Shown: piece after piece, positions 15,577 to 23,497 of the stretch | Position numbering within the stretch: the stretch's first letter is position 1 | How the letters are laid out: the number at the start of each line of letters is the position of its first letter | IMG/VR virus record: IMGVR_UViG_3300034374_002820 | Location: 1 to 53,271 of that record | From: a virus | Direction: 5' to 3' (one strand) | Length of the DNA stretch: 53,271 nucleotides | Position numbers and translations under genes: made by a program | The notes under the pieces: model-generated | The model's input: only the letters and a program-made list of their open reading frames with translations | What the model was told of the DNA's origin: nothing | Databases searched by the model: none

Positions 15577-16174
15577 CTGGCATTTCCATGTCAGTGACTG
15601 GCATATAACAAATCTCTCCAGTCACTTTGTTAATAGCAAGAAACCCGCCCTCATGTGCATTGTCAGCCTGAACGTAAGCACCTAGCTGCTGCATATATCC
15701 GAATGGATCGTCTTGTAAATCTCCTTTTTTAAATTTCTGAAATCCAAAGTCAGACGCACTCTTTGCGTCAACGATGATACCATCAATCTTACAGTCGATG
15801 TGTCCTTTGACACCGTCAATTTCATATTCTCTTTGCTGGTCCGTGACGGTATGTCCGGCGGTCTTGACTAAAAGAAGAAGCAGGGATTCGAGTAGATGAC
15901 CATAAGTGAATTTAAGTAATGTGTCATAAGGCAAAGAACTCTCGGCACTTTTCATATGTGCCATGTACCATAACTGTCTGTTCTTTTTGCCAAGAGAAGA
16001 GAAGCGGAGGGTACTTTTCTCTTTCTCTTTTTCCGAATCCCTGCGTTCTTCGAATAGGCCAGTGACCGTTTCACGTACTTCGTCAAGGAAATCATCCATG
16101 TCTTTTGCAGAAGGAGAAGACTCACCAGATTCAATGGTTTTTTGAATGTTCTTTACGATGTTGTGAAGTGTCAC
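15335..16174 (-). CDS. RecB/Cas4-like PD-(D/E)XK exonuclease
   Basis: A 279-residue nuclease of the RecB/Cas4-like superfamily. It has GHLLESLLLLLVK (motif with E), GHIDCKIDGIIVDAKSAS (D...D-A-K catalytic strand, about residues 124-141) and DPFGYMQQLGAYVQ (the Q-x3-Y helix). A C-terminal cysteine group, SGCVYCDFKHTCW, preceded by CFTPV, may hold an iron-sulfur cluster as in Cas4/AddB. The start is GTG, with GAGG about nine bases upstream. It follows SSB in the leftward transcript, which fits recombination or DNA-end processing and host DNA recycling. Its stop is followed out of frame by a GIY-YIG nuclease domain lacking its own good start, so some product may be longer. Confidence 0.85.
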   Translation of the reverse strand: MTLHNIVKNIQKTIESGESSPSAKDMDDFLDEVRETVTGLFEERRDSEKEKEKSTLRFSSLGKKNRQLWYMAHMKSAESSLPYDTLLKFTYGHLLESLLLLLVKTAGHTVTDQQREYEIDGVKGHIDCKIDGIIVDAKSASDFGFQKFKKGDLQDDPFGYMQQLGAYVQADNAHEGGFLAINKVTGEICYMPVTDMEMPDAKERIAEAKEIISKEEPPERCFTPVTAKKDGRQYLRSGCVYCDFKHTCWADSNNGEGLFEEKGWNDKPKYYTDAVGSFF

Positions 16175-16185
16175 TGACCTAAACC

Positions 16186-16722
16186 TCAGAAGGGCAAGTC
16201 GTCATCTAGATCAGCATTTGATCCCGAGACTTCTGAGCTAGGCGCTACGAATCCATCTTCTTCATCGAACCCATCAGAGCCACCATCATATTCAACAAGA
16301 TTAATAATCTGAACCTTATCGATAGAGAACCCCCACTTGTTCCACTTCGACATGAAGAACCGGGACACAAGAACCTTTACATCCGTTCCCCATCCAATGC
16401 TACTAAGGATGTCATCAGAAACTCTATGCTTCTTAGCATCAACTACAATAGGTGCTTGATTCTCTTCACCCTTTGCGTTCCTCACATTCTTATGCAGAGA
16501 CACAAACGGATTATCCATAATAGCTGTTGGCTCTTTTAGCGTCATGTTATTATTCAGGGCAAGTTCCTGCATGTCCTCTTCCAGAGACAGAGCCATTCCC
16601 CAGCGTGGAGTATAAGCTGTGTCAGGAAAGTCGGGATGTAGGTGACCGTAAAACAATTTACCCGAGAGAACGAAACGTGATGGTGAAGTATCTTGTGTAG
16701 TAGCAACTGTCTTCTTTGTCAT
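16186..16722 (-). CDS. ssb: Single-stranded DNA-binding protein
   Basis: A 178-residue protein with a beta-rich core (FVLSGKLFYGHLHPD, WGMALSL, VKVLVSRFFMSKWNKWGFSIDKVQIINLVEY), as expected for an OB-fold single-stranded DNA-binding protein. The acidic C-terminal tail ends NADLDDDLPF. The D-D-D-[LI]-P-F tip is the partner-recruiting end of bacterial and phage SSBs. It resembles phage SSBs of the DUF2815/gp2.5 type more than E. coli SSB in length. Ribosome site AAGGA lies ten bases before the ATG. It is encoded between the polymerase and the exonuclease, consistent with a replisome component. Confidence 0.85.
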   Translation of the reverse strand: MTKKTVATTQDTSPSRFVLSGKLFYGHLHPDFPDTAYTPRWGMALSLEEDMQELALNNNMTLKEPTAIMDNPFVSLHKNVRNAKGEENQAPIVVDAKKHRVSDDILSSIGWGTDVKVLVSRFFMSKWNKWGFSIDKVQIINLVEYDGGSDGFDEEDGFVAPSSEVSGSNADLDDDLPF

Positions 16723-16769
16723 AGTTTATATGTTCCTTTATGTGTGTGTGTATCTATCTAGCTAGGTAT

Positions 16770-16832
16770 CCGGGTTCTCCCGGCCTACCCTCTAGGTGGG
16801 GATGGGCCGACGGGTCGTCAACCCTCGACCCG
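16770..16832 (-). promoter_or_regulatory. Two GC-rich hairpins between polymerase and SSB genes
   Basis: Between the polymerase stop and the SSB start lie two inverted repeats. One has 7-bp arms CGGGTCG/CGACCCG (16811-16817 and 16826-16832, 8-base loop). The other has 5-bp arms CCGGG/CCCGG (16770-16774 and 16779-16783, 4-base loop). Neither is followed by a U run in the leftward RNA, so they look more like RNA-processing, stability or attenuation elements than a terminator. A TG-repeat tract (16740-16752) follows before the SSB leader. Confidence 0.55.
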
Positions 16833-16841
16833 AGAAAATTT

Positions 16842-18551
16842 TCAGTGGGTCTCTGCCCAGCTTTCGCCAATTACAACAGAACAATTTAGGTCACAATTAA
16901 ACCCAAGAATTGTTTTGGTCTTCTTGATAGAAGCATGGACGGCATCAGTTAGTTCATCAGTATCCTTTCTGTTAACTTCGAATTGGATTTCATCATGGAT
17001 GTTGGCAACAGGAACTGCACGAATTCTTTTTTGTTTAATTACCCTGTCAATCTGAACCAACCATGTTTTACATATGATAGCCCCAGCACCTTGGAGTAAA
17101 TAGTTTAGAGCAGTATGGGGAAACTGAACTGGTATACGTCGTCCATCCAACGCTGTTATATATCCACGTTGAACCTCTCGTTCTACCTTTGACTTCAGGG
17201 TCTGAAGTTTTGGTAAGGATGTCATGAAAGTATCTATCATAGTCTTACCTTCTCGTGATCCTCCCCCCACAATCTGACCAATCTTTGCAGGACCTGCCCC
17301 ATAAATCAAAGCGTAAATAAATGTCTTGGCCTGATCTCTGGTATCAAGTCCTGCTTTGTTCTGATTGAATGTATGGATGTCACCATCTAAAACTTCCCGT
17401 GTAAATTCTGGATCATTCATGTAATGAGCAAGGCATCGAAGCTCAAGCCCTTCTGCATCAGTGCCGAGCAACATGTTGTTCACCCGGTCCTTTGGAACCC
17501 AGAGGCTCCGGCATCTATCGCCATACACGGCTCTCACAGAGGGCACCTGAGCCATGTTAGGATTGTTATGTGTCATCCGTCCTGTGACTGTGCCCAGTGT
17601 CCTGACACTACCGTGAACCATGTTATCTTCATCAGCAGCAGCAATCCATGACTGAACTTGAGCTTTCCTTTTTTGTAGTGTCAGGTAGTCTACCATCTTC
17701 AAAGCCTCGGGACTGCCTATATCTTTCAGGATTGTCTCATCAATCTTTGGTTGTCCGGTTGGTGTGAACTCTTTCGGCTCCCACCCAAACTTATTAATTA
17801 AACGGTCACCAATTTGCTGACGGCTCCCCGGATTAAAGGGGATGATCTTTGTCTTTGTCTTCATCTGGATCGTGGTAGGTTCAAAGATATCCTGAAGTTC
17901 TTTTTCTGCAATGTTAAGGCTATCTTCAAGAAAAGCGTAGAAGATCATGGCCTCTGGCATATCAAGACAGAAGCCATGATCTTTTTGTTTGTCTATGATG
18001 TGTCTAACATGACGTTCCATTTGCAAAACATTCTCAAGTATATCTTTGTTGTTACGCAGGGTCATCCATACTTTTGCATTTACCGAAACATCTTGTACAC
18101 AATACTCAATCATCTTTTCAGTAAGGCCCCCGGCAAAGTCAGTGAACTCCTGCTTTGGAAAGTTAAGTATCTTACCCCAGTTTTTCAGGGAGTTACCGCC
18201 TTCTCTTCTCGGGTCAGCAATCTGAGACATCAGCAGAGTATCCTCGGCCTGATGCTCGATCTGTATGTCCATCCTTAATAGTCTGTTGATAATTGGGATA
18301 TCAAAACTGATGATATTATGGCCCACAAAAATAGTATTGTGTTTACCCAAGAATCTTTTCCTGAAATCGTTGAGGCTTGGGTAGCCGAAGCCCCCACCAT
18401 AGGTGAAGACCTCGGGAATTCCAAAGCTGACTTCCTGTACCCCAGAAAACTCAGACACCTTTTGAATTACAACACAGTAAATCTTTGTTGCGTCTAGGGC
18501 ATCCGTCTCGATATCAAGGATATATTTATTACCATAGGGGTTTTTCTGCAT
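16842..18551 (-). CDS. DNA polymerase, family A (T7-like, with 3'-5' exonuclease)
   Basis: A 569-residue replicative polymerase. The proofreading domain is complete: ILDIETDALD (Exo I, about residue 12), VGHNIISFD (Exo II, about 76) and YCVQDVSVN (Exo III, about 150). The polymerase domain has motif A TDAEGLELR (about 370), motif B RDQAKTFIYALIYGAG (about 412) and motif C NIHDEIQFEV (about 517). In motif B the position equal to E. coli Phe762 is Tyr, as in T7, which predicts easy use of dideoxynucleotides. At 569 residues it is shorter than T7 gp5, and there is no DnaJ-like cysteine insertion. The start overlaps the end of the GDP-mannose dehydratase gene by 23 bases, with AGGG nine bases upstream. 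It is the replisome core with the helicase-primase and SSB. Confidence 0.95.
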   Translation of the reverse strand: MQKNPYGNKYILDIETDALDATKIYCVVIQKVSEFSGVQEVSFGIPEVFTYGGGFGYPSLNDFRKRFLGKHNTIFVGHNIISFDIPIINRLLRMDIQIEHQAEDTLLMSQIADPRREGGNSLKNWGKILNFPKQEFTDFAGGLTEKMIEYCVQDVSVNAKVWMTLRNNKDILENVLQMERHVRHIIDKQKDHGFCLDMPEAMIFYAFLEDSLNIAEKELQDIFEPTTIQMKTKTKIIPFNPGSRQQIGDRLINKFGWEPKEFTPTGQPKIDETILKDIGSPEALKMVDYLTLQKRKAQVQSWIAAADEDNMVHGSVRTLGTVTGRMTHNNPNMAQVPSVRAVYGDRCRSLWVPKDRVNNMLLGTDAEGLELRCLAHYMNDPEFTREVLDGDIHTFNQNKAGLDTRDQAKTFIYALIYGAGPAKIGQIVGGGSREGKTMIDTFMTSLPKLQTLKSKVEREVQRGYITALDGRRIPVQFPHTALNYLLQGAGAIICKTWLVQIDRVIKQKRIRAVPVANIHDEIQFEVNRKDTDELTDAVHASIKKTKTILGFNCDLNCSVVIGESWAETH

Positions 18552-19515
18552 CTACCATTTCCCTGATCATTCGTTCAAAGCCAATCGTTGGCTCCCACCC
18601 TAATTCATATCGTGCCTTGTCTGCATTTCCACAAAGCCTCGTGACATCATTAGGTCTGAGATCTACCGGTGTATTATGTTCCACGATTTCTGTCCAATCC
18701 TGTATTCCAATATGATTGAACGCCACGTCCAGAAGATCTCGAATGGATCGGGTAACTCCCGTTGCCAGAACGTAATCGTCTGGATCTTGTTTGTCAAGCA
18801 TCATCATCATGCCCCTCACATAATCAGGTGCCCAGCCCCAGTCCCTGACTGATTCGATGTTACCGAGCTTGAGCTTCTGGCCTGTGGTAGGGACATATCG
18901 TTTGTAGTCTGCCACGAATGCTGTCACCTTACGTGTCACAAAATCTTTACCACGTCTGGAACTCTCGTGGTTGAACAGGATACCTGAACATGCAAACAAC
19001 CCATATGATTCTCGGTAAACCCTGACCATATGATGAGCCGCTGTCTTGGCAACACCGTAAGGAGATGCAGGGCTAAGTGTGGTGCGTTCAGATGCCATAC
19101 CTGATGCCACCGTTCCAAACATCTCAGATGTTGATGCCTGATAAAACTTGGTATGTGGGGATGTGAGTCGAATTGCTTCGAGCATTCCGAGTACTGCGTT
19201 GGCATTCACGTCAAAGGTTGTATCAGGATTTTCAAAGCTGTATCCAACATGACTCTGTGCTGCCAGATTATAGAACTCGTTGGGTTGTTCCTTTTTAATT
19301 AACGACATCATAAAAGAGGTGTCGCAAATATCTCCCTCAATCTCTCGGTACTCTGAGTCGTAGTGTACGGGACCTCGATCATATTTAGATGAATGACGGC
19401 GGCTTATACCAGTAACTTGGTAACCCCTGTCGAGCAACATTCTGCTTAGGTAGTAACCATCTTGTCCCTGTACACCAGTGACGATGGCTCGTTGGTTTAG
19501 CTGTGCTTTTGACAT
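18529..19515 (-). CDS. gmd: GDP-mannose 4,6-dehydratase
   Basis: A 328-residue short-chain dehydrogenase/reductase making GDP-4-keto-6-deoxymannose, the precursor of fucose-type and rhamnose-type sugars. The NADP-binding motif is TGVQGQDGYYL (residues about 13-23). The catalytic set is visible as STSEMFG and SPYGVAK (Y-x3-K, about residue 152). Substrate-binding and family blocks include FNHESSRRGKDFVTRK and LRPNDVTRLCGNADKARYELGW. AAGG lies nine bases upstream of the start. It is wedged between the helicase-primase and the polymerase, overlapping the latter by 23 bases, so it is expressed with the replication genes. It probably feeds the two glycosyltransferase-type genes at 7.5-10.5 kb. Confidence 0.93.
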   Translation of the reverse strand: MSKAQLNQRAIVTGVQGQDGYYLSRMLLDRGYQVTGISRRHSSKYDRGPVHYDSEYREIEGDICDTSFMMSLIKKEQPNEFYNLAAQSHVGYSFENPDTTFDVNANAVLGMLEAIRLTSPHTKFYQASTSEMFGTVASGMASERTTLSPASPYGVAKTAAHHMVRVYRESYGLFACSGILFNHESSRRGKDFVTRKVTAFVADYKRYVPTTGQKLKLGNIESVRDWGWAPDYVRGMMMMLDKQDPDDYVLATGVTRSIRDLLDVAFNHIGIQDWTEIVEHNTPVDLRPNDVTRLCGNADKARYELGWEPTIGFERMIREMVDAEKPLW

Positions 19516-19517
19516 GT

Positions 19518-21218
19518 TTAAAAACCTTCATGTGTTGTGTCATTGATGTCATCAAATACTTCGGACATTCTCCCGGTCTCTTTACACCAGAGAAGTTTAC
19601 TGCCGGGGCCTGACTCACCAGAGAACCGGTTCTTCAGAACCCTTAGCTGCGTAGTGTTTCTGGCGATAGGGTCTTCTGCTTGGCTGTCCCGTTCCAGACC
19701 GATGACGATATCTGAAAGCTGACCAATACCAGCGGAGCCTCGTAGCTGCGAAAGCGTGGTGACTCCACCAATTTCATGGCCACCACCCTGTGGCCTCTTG
19801 AGATGTGAAACAATAAACAATGCAATATTAGTTTCTTGCACCAGCATTCTCAGCTTTGTAACAATTTCATCCAGTGCTTTCCGTTCATCACCATTTTCTT
19901 GGGACGATACGATGATCGAGATGTGATCAAGGAAAATGTACTGGCACTCTAAACCTTTGGCCATATACCGGATACGGTTGATGATATTATCGATCTCGGT
20001 TGATCCGAAATGATCATACAGATACACACGTCCAGAGCCCACGGTATTTTTAAAAGATGTTCTCATCTCATCCTTGGTATACGTGGTAGTCGGTAGATGG
20101 AATTGTTTGTTCGCATCAATAGACATGAGCCCCAGACCAGTACGCCTGATGCTTTCTTCCATAAACAAAGCACCCACTTTCTCGTCGGTATTTTGTAGGA
20201 TGTGATAGATAATTTCTCTGAGGATGGCAGACTTACCAATGCCTGATCCGGCAGTGACTGTGACAAGCTCACCTTTACGAATGCCATATGTCAGATCATT
20301 GAGGGCCTGCCATGGGTAGTCGATTGATTCGTTAGTCAACTCGGTACTGACAATGTCCCAGATGTCTGTGCCACAGATGATACCATCAGGACTGATTGGC
20401 TTTGCTTCCCACCATTCTCGACTGAATGTTGAACTGTCATTGGCGTTGAGATATTCACAAGGATCTTTACGATGCATGGGCATGATCAGGCACTGACCTA
20501 CCTCAAAGATCTGACTTAGTTTCTCTGCGGCTTCCTTGCCCGGTTTGTCATTGTCCAAGGCCAAGACAACCTTGTCGTACTGATTAAAGAACTCTAGATT
20601 TTTCCTGATATCTTTCTCGGCTGAGTTCGCACCAGACTTCAGGGATACGACAGGCCACTTTGATCCGAGCATTTGGTAAGCAGCAAGGGCATCAAGTTCT
20701 CCCTCGACAAGAGTGATGTACTTACCCTTGCCAGAGAATAACTGCTGTCCAAACAAAGATGAATCAGAGAACGATCCGTTATCGGATGTCATGATCGAGA
20801 ACGATTTATTCTCCACGTCTCTTTTCTTATATGCGAGAACTTTCTGTCCGTTATAATCGTAGTAAGGGTAAGCATGGCTGACGATGTTACCGTCGGTATC
20901 TTTACGAACTTTAACACCATACTTTTTCGCTGTTTCTAAACTGATACCCCGATCAGGGATAGGTTCAGTTGTGAATTTAGAGTTCATCCTTTCTCCTTTT
21001 GATTCCTGAATATGATTACGAGAGTGCGGTACATAATCTGGCCTAGTATCTGACAGCATGTCTGTCTTTTTACAGACAAAGCAGTGAAAGTGTGAACCAA
21101 TGTCTCCATTCTCGTGAGTATCTCTATACTCGGAGTTCCCATCTGAACTCCCACAGTTTGTGCAGGGTAAATGTCGTACAAAAACTGAGTCTGTTATTGG
21201 GTTATTTCTCGGCATCAT
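19518..21218 (-). CDS. DNA primase-helicase (T7 gp4-like)
   Basis: A 566-residue bifunctional replication protein. An N-terminal zinc-binding module has C-x2-C and C-x2-C pairs (PCTNCGSS and FHCFVCKK, residues about 19-49). The TOPRIM primase core shows LVEGELDALA (about 166) and VVLALDNDKPG (about 215). The helicase domain of the DnaB/RecA fold has Walker A GSGIGKSAI (about 323), Walker B QYIFLDHISI (about 428), and an SHLKRP / QLRGSAGIGQLSD block. The order primase-helicase matches T7 gp4. The stop is two bases before the dehydratase start; the 5' end overlaps the previous gene by 17 bases. It unwinds DNA and makes primers for the family A polymerase. Confidence 0.95.
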   Translation of the reverse strand: MMPRNNPITDSVFVRHLPCTNCGSSDGNSEYRDTHENGDIGSHFHCFVCKKTDMLSDTRPDYVPHSRNHIQESKGERMNSKFTTEPIPDRGISLETAKKYGVKVRKDTDGNIVSHAYPYYDYNGQKVLAYKKRDVENKSFSIMTSDNGSFSDSSLFGQQLFSGKGKYITLVEGELDALAAYQMLGSKWPVVSLKSGANSAEKDIRKNLEFFNQYDKVVLALDNDKPGKEAAEKLSQIFEVGQCLIMPMHRKDPCEYLNANDSSTFSREWWEAKPISPDGIICGTDIWDIVSTELTNESIDYPWQALNDLTYGIRKGELVTVTAGSGIGKSAILREIIYHILQNTDEKVGALFMEESIRRTGLGLMSIDANKQFHLPTTTYTKDEMRTSFKNTVGSGRVYLYDHFGSTEIDNIINRIRYMAKGLECQYIFLDHISIIVSSQENGDERKALDEIVTKLRMLVQETNIALFIVSHLKRPQGGGHEIGGVTTLSQLRGSAGIGQLSDIVIGLERDSQAEDPIARNTTQLRVLKNRFSGESGPGSKLLWCKETGRMSEVFDDINDTTHEGF

Positions 21219-21516
21219 AGTTCCAAAGTGTGCTTGCTATATCATGAATCATTACTTGAACATCACCTACATTACTATTCAGCTCATCAAAGTGTATTGC
21301 ATAGAGCGTAGTTATAGACTTAAACAGATTTTCTAGATTGATTCGTTGGGAATACAGATGGTGTTCCCCAAGGCTCTTCTGCTTTTCCATAGAGGATTCG
21401 TATACTGAAGTGATATCCTCAAGGATAGTCCATGTCTTTAACACGGATGTCTTAACTTGTTCTTGTTTATCCAGCAGTTCACTGAACTGTTTCTTTAACT
21501 CGTCGTTGTTAGTCAT
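21202..21516 (-). CDS. Hypothetical protein, 104 aa
   Basis: Not recognised. The 104-residue product is mostly helical and acidic, with heptad-like spacing (DELKKQFSELLDKQEQVKTSVLKTW). It ends VMIHDIASTLWNYDAEK. It overlaps the helicase-primase start by 17 bases and so is probably coupled to it; a replication accessory role is possible. No cysteine or nucleotide-binding motifs are visible. Confidence 0.65.
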   Translation of the reverse strand: MTNNDELKKQFSELLDKQEQVKTSVLKTWTILEDITSVYESSMEKQKSLGEHHLYSQRINLENLFKSITTLYAIHFDELNSNVGDVQVMIHDIASTLWNYDAEK

Positions 21517-21570
21517 GATTAATTCTGATCCTTTGATTATGTTAGTGCTGTGATTTTGTGGTAGCAGATG

Positions 21571-21647
21571 TGGTGAACACTGTAGGACTCGAACCTACGA
21601 CCTGCGGCTTAGAAGGCCGCTGCTCTATCCAACTGAGCTAAGTGTCC
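21571..21647 (-). tRNA. tRNA-Arg (anticodon UCU)
   Basis: The reverse strand folds into a full cloverleaf. The acceptor stem is GGACACT/AGTGTTC with one G-U pair, and the D arm contains AGCTC/GAGC. The anticodon stem is GCGGC/GCCGC around CTTCTAA (anticodon TCT, reading AGA/AGG). The T arm has GTAGG-TTCGAGT-CCTAC, and the discriminator A is followed by an encoded CCA. The first ten bases overlap the 3' end of thyX. AGA is used freely in the late genes, so it may help late translation. Confidence 0.95.
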
Positions 21648-22324
21648 GAATTACTAAAGGCCGTGTATGGGATGTTAGGGCATTGTTCAATAAGAATCTT
21701 CTTGCATTTCTCTGCGATTACCCTGTGTTCTTTCTGCGTCTCGGGGCCGGAGCGCAGGGCAACATAGTGAATCCAAGACCGGAGTGTACCATGCATGAAG
21801 AGCCTTGTCGAGACCAAACCTTCAGGCAGAATTGCCCGGGCCTGCTCTTTGGCGATGCCATGTTCCAAGGCCCAGCGATATGCTTTGCCTGCTGCCTCGA
21901 CTACATCGTACATCTGGAATCCCCACTGCTCTGAGAGCTTCTGATGTTCTTCGTTCTCATAGTCAAGTTCAATAGAATTCTGGCGGTTCTTATTATCCTG
22001 AAGCCGGGCTGCTCTTTTTTCCCAGAGACAATTAGGGTGCATCTCAAACGATGTCTTGGCATATCGCTGTGAGAATTCCTGAAAGGAAAACGAGCGATGC
22101 CTTAACATTTGCCGTGAGATATCTCGGGTCGTTGAGATATCCATACACATCGAGACCATCTCAAACGGTGACCAATGTTCATGGTCAATGAGGTACTGTA
22201 GAAGACGCCCATCAGATTTATTCTGGGACTCTGGGTTAGAAACTCTGGCATAATAGAGCACTGATTCCTCCGGGGTTTTACCCGGTATCGTGGATATGTG
22301 GGATAGATTCACTGAGATTGGCAT
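21638..22324 (-). CDS. thyX: FAD-dependent thymidylate synthase ThyX
   Basis: An enzyme of about 228 residues that converts dUMP to dTMP with FAD and NADPH. The signature RHR-x2-S-x3-E-x-S-x-RY is present as RHRSFSFQEFSQRYA (about residues 71-85); usual ThyX has Asn before Glu, here Gln. LPEGLVSTRLFMHGTLRSWIHYVALR follows as the C-terminal substrate-binding block. I place the start at the ATG at 22324, which has AAGGAG eleven bases upstream; an in-frame ATG at 22387 would add 21 unconserved residues. The stop lies inside the tRNA-Arg gene. With the class II RNR and deaminase it supplies phage thymidine. Confidence 0.93.
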   Translation of the reverse strand: MPISVNLSHISTIPGKTPEESVLYYARVSNPESQNKSDGRLLQYLIDHEHWSPFEMVSMCMDISTTRDISRQMLRHRSFSFQEFSQRYAKTSFEMHPNCLWEKRAARLQDNKNRQNSIELDYENEEHQKLSEQWGFQMYDVVEAAGKAYRWALEHGIAKEQARAILPEGLVSTRLFMHGTLRSWIHYVALRSGPETQKEHRVIAEKCKKILIEQCPNIPYTAFSNSDT

Positions 22325-22387
22325 GTGGTCTTTGACTCCTTGGTGTTGGGTGTGACCCTGAGTATCACAGTTGACAGGGTGGTTCAT

Positions 22388-22721
22388 GTGTGTTAGGCTA
22401 GGCAGGAACCCCGGGAGGTACTAGGTATATCTAGAATATACCACGGATACCACGGATAGCTCTGAGTAGCTCTGAGTAGCTCTGAGTATCTTGGATAGTG
22501 TACCTTATTATTCCTTACTCTCTAGCTAAGGTTTCTAGAATTTCTAGGATTCTCAGAGCTACCTCTAGCTACTCCTAGATCAGGCGGGTGTTTATAAAAG
22601 ATGTTATGTTAGTGGTGGTGGGATGTTGTGGTTCACCATCCGAGATGTTCATGGGGGTACTGGGGTGTGATTCTAAGGGGTGCTGGGTAAGCCAAAGGAT
22701 CTTTGTGGTACGTGGGTACCA
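22388..22721 (-). promoter_or_regulatory. 334-bp non-coding stretch with TAGCTCTGAG repeats
   Basis: No convincing gene was found here; a possible 25-codon reading frame near 22560-22650 lacks a ribosome site. Three perfect tandem copies of TAGCTCTGAG occupy 22457-22486. An exact inverted copy CTCAGAGCTA lies at 22552-22561, so the RNA could form a long-range stem closing about 65 bases. Short CTAG-rich elements (TATCTAGA, TTTCTAGA, TCTAGG) recur between them. The area upstream of thyX is a good candidate for a promoter or operator, but no clear -35/-10 pair stood out. Confidence 0.45.
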
Positions 22722-23153
22722 CTAAGTGTGAAACACATGTCTCAGCCCGTAGCTCTGTATCATGTGGCGGCATATGATACAGGGTTTCGATGATACTGTG
22801 TCACCATCCTTGTTGAATCGGACGACCAAGATGTCGGCGTCATAAACTGATTCAGGACCCCCATGTTTGTTCATGGCTTTAATCAGGGCATCGGTCTCAG
22901 CATGTAAATAGATCTTATGATCTTTCCCAAGTCTCTTGGCCCAGTATGCCTGTATGGGGTGTGTCTTAAGTTTATTGCGACCCAGAGACAGGGTTCTGCC
23001 TCTGGGTCCAATGATCATTGCAACATGGTTTTGAAAAGGGACTTTTGTCCCCTGTGTTTCTTTCTGTGTGATCCTACGGTCACTGGCATACTCCCTTAGT
23101 TTATTAATGTGCCCCTGATATATATCGTCATCCTCTCGCATAAGATGGATCAT
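22722..23153 (-). CDS. Cytidine/deoxycytidylate deaminase-like protein
   Basis: A 143-residue protein with the zinc-dependent deaminase signature. HAETDALI supplies the H-A-E (about residue 86), and KPCIICRHM supplies P-C-x2-C (about residues 123-127). The core around them (FQNHVAMIIGPRGRTLSLGRNKLKTHP) fits the fold. It could make dUMP for ThyX or modify another nucleotide; substrate specificity cannot be read. The start ATG overlaps the upstream 55-residue gene stop (ATGA). The four-base overlap and the ThyX neighbour support a nucleotide-metabolism role. Confidence 0.8.
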   Translation of the reverse strand: MIHLMREDDDIYQGHINKLREYASDRRITQKETQGTKVPFQNHVAMIIGPRGRTLSLGRNKLKTHPIQAYWAKRLGKDHKIYLHAETDALIKAMNKHGGPESVYDADILVVRFNKDGDTVSSKPCIICRHMIQSYGLRHVFHT

Positions 23154-23317
23154 CTGATATTCCCCAGACCAGAATAGAACTTATCAAGATCAGACAGGAA
23201 GTCGTTAATCTCAGTAAGACTAAGTTGCTCATAAGGTGTGGCTGATACAGTCTCGATATAGTCCCTGACCAGATCAGAGTGTACTTCTGTGCCCTCAGGC
23301 TGTTCTTTGTTTGTCAT
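23150..23317 (-). CDS. Small acidic hypothetical protein, 55 aa
   Basis: A 55-residue frame beginning MTNKEQPEGTEVHSDLVRDY and ending FYSGLGNIR. It is acidic and helical (TEINDFLSDLDKFYSGL). The TGA overlaps the deaminase ATG by four bases, a typical coupling overlap. The start lies five bases after the preceding small gene's stop. Ribosome site weak (TTGGATAG). Not recognised. Confidence 0.6.
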   Translation of the reverse strand: MTNKEQPEGTEVHSDLVRDYIETVSATPYEQLSLTEINDFLSDLDKFYSGLGNIR

Positions 23318-23322
23318 TCTAT

Positions 23323-23493
23323 CTATCCAATTTCCGATAGTTTATTTCTAAAAAGCGATGTTCCAGAAGGACTCACATGTTGCTCATACCACATATAAGC
23401 ATAAGACTCCCCCCATTTATCTGTGAATTGTTTATATGTCATGTCATGTGCATCGTCTTCCATATCCATTAGCAAGCTTTTGACTTTTCCCAT
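23323..23493 (-). CDS. Small acidic hypothetical protein, 56 aa
   Basis: A 56-residue frame starting MGKVKSLLMDMEDDAHDMTYKQ and ending NKLSEIG. A strong ribosome site GGAGG lies eight bases upstream, which supports the start. The acidic, aromatic sequence (KWGESYAYMWYEQH) resembles small phage proteins of unknown function that often act on host enzymes early in infection. It lies between two other very short genes with almost no spacing. Confidence 0.65.
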   Translation of the reverse strand: MGKVKSLLMDMEDDAHDMTYKQFTDKWGESYAYMWYEQHVSPSGTSLFRNKLSEIG

Positions 23494-23497
23494 AATC

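Noticed and set aside
17814-18278. A 154-codon rightward frame inside the DNA polymerase gene
   Set aside because: The opposite frame codes clear exonuclease motifs; this is a shadow.
16842-18551. DnaJ-like insertion in the polymerase, as in HMO-2011-type marine phages
   Set aside because: Genome size and gene content recall that group, but no C-x2-C-x-G-x-G element is present in this polymerase, so I do not assign it to that group.
22560-22655. A 25-codon leftward frame in the gap upstream of thyX
   Set aside because: No ribosome site and low-complexity product; more likely part of a regulatory region.
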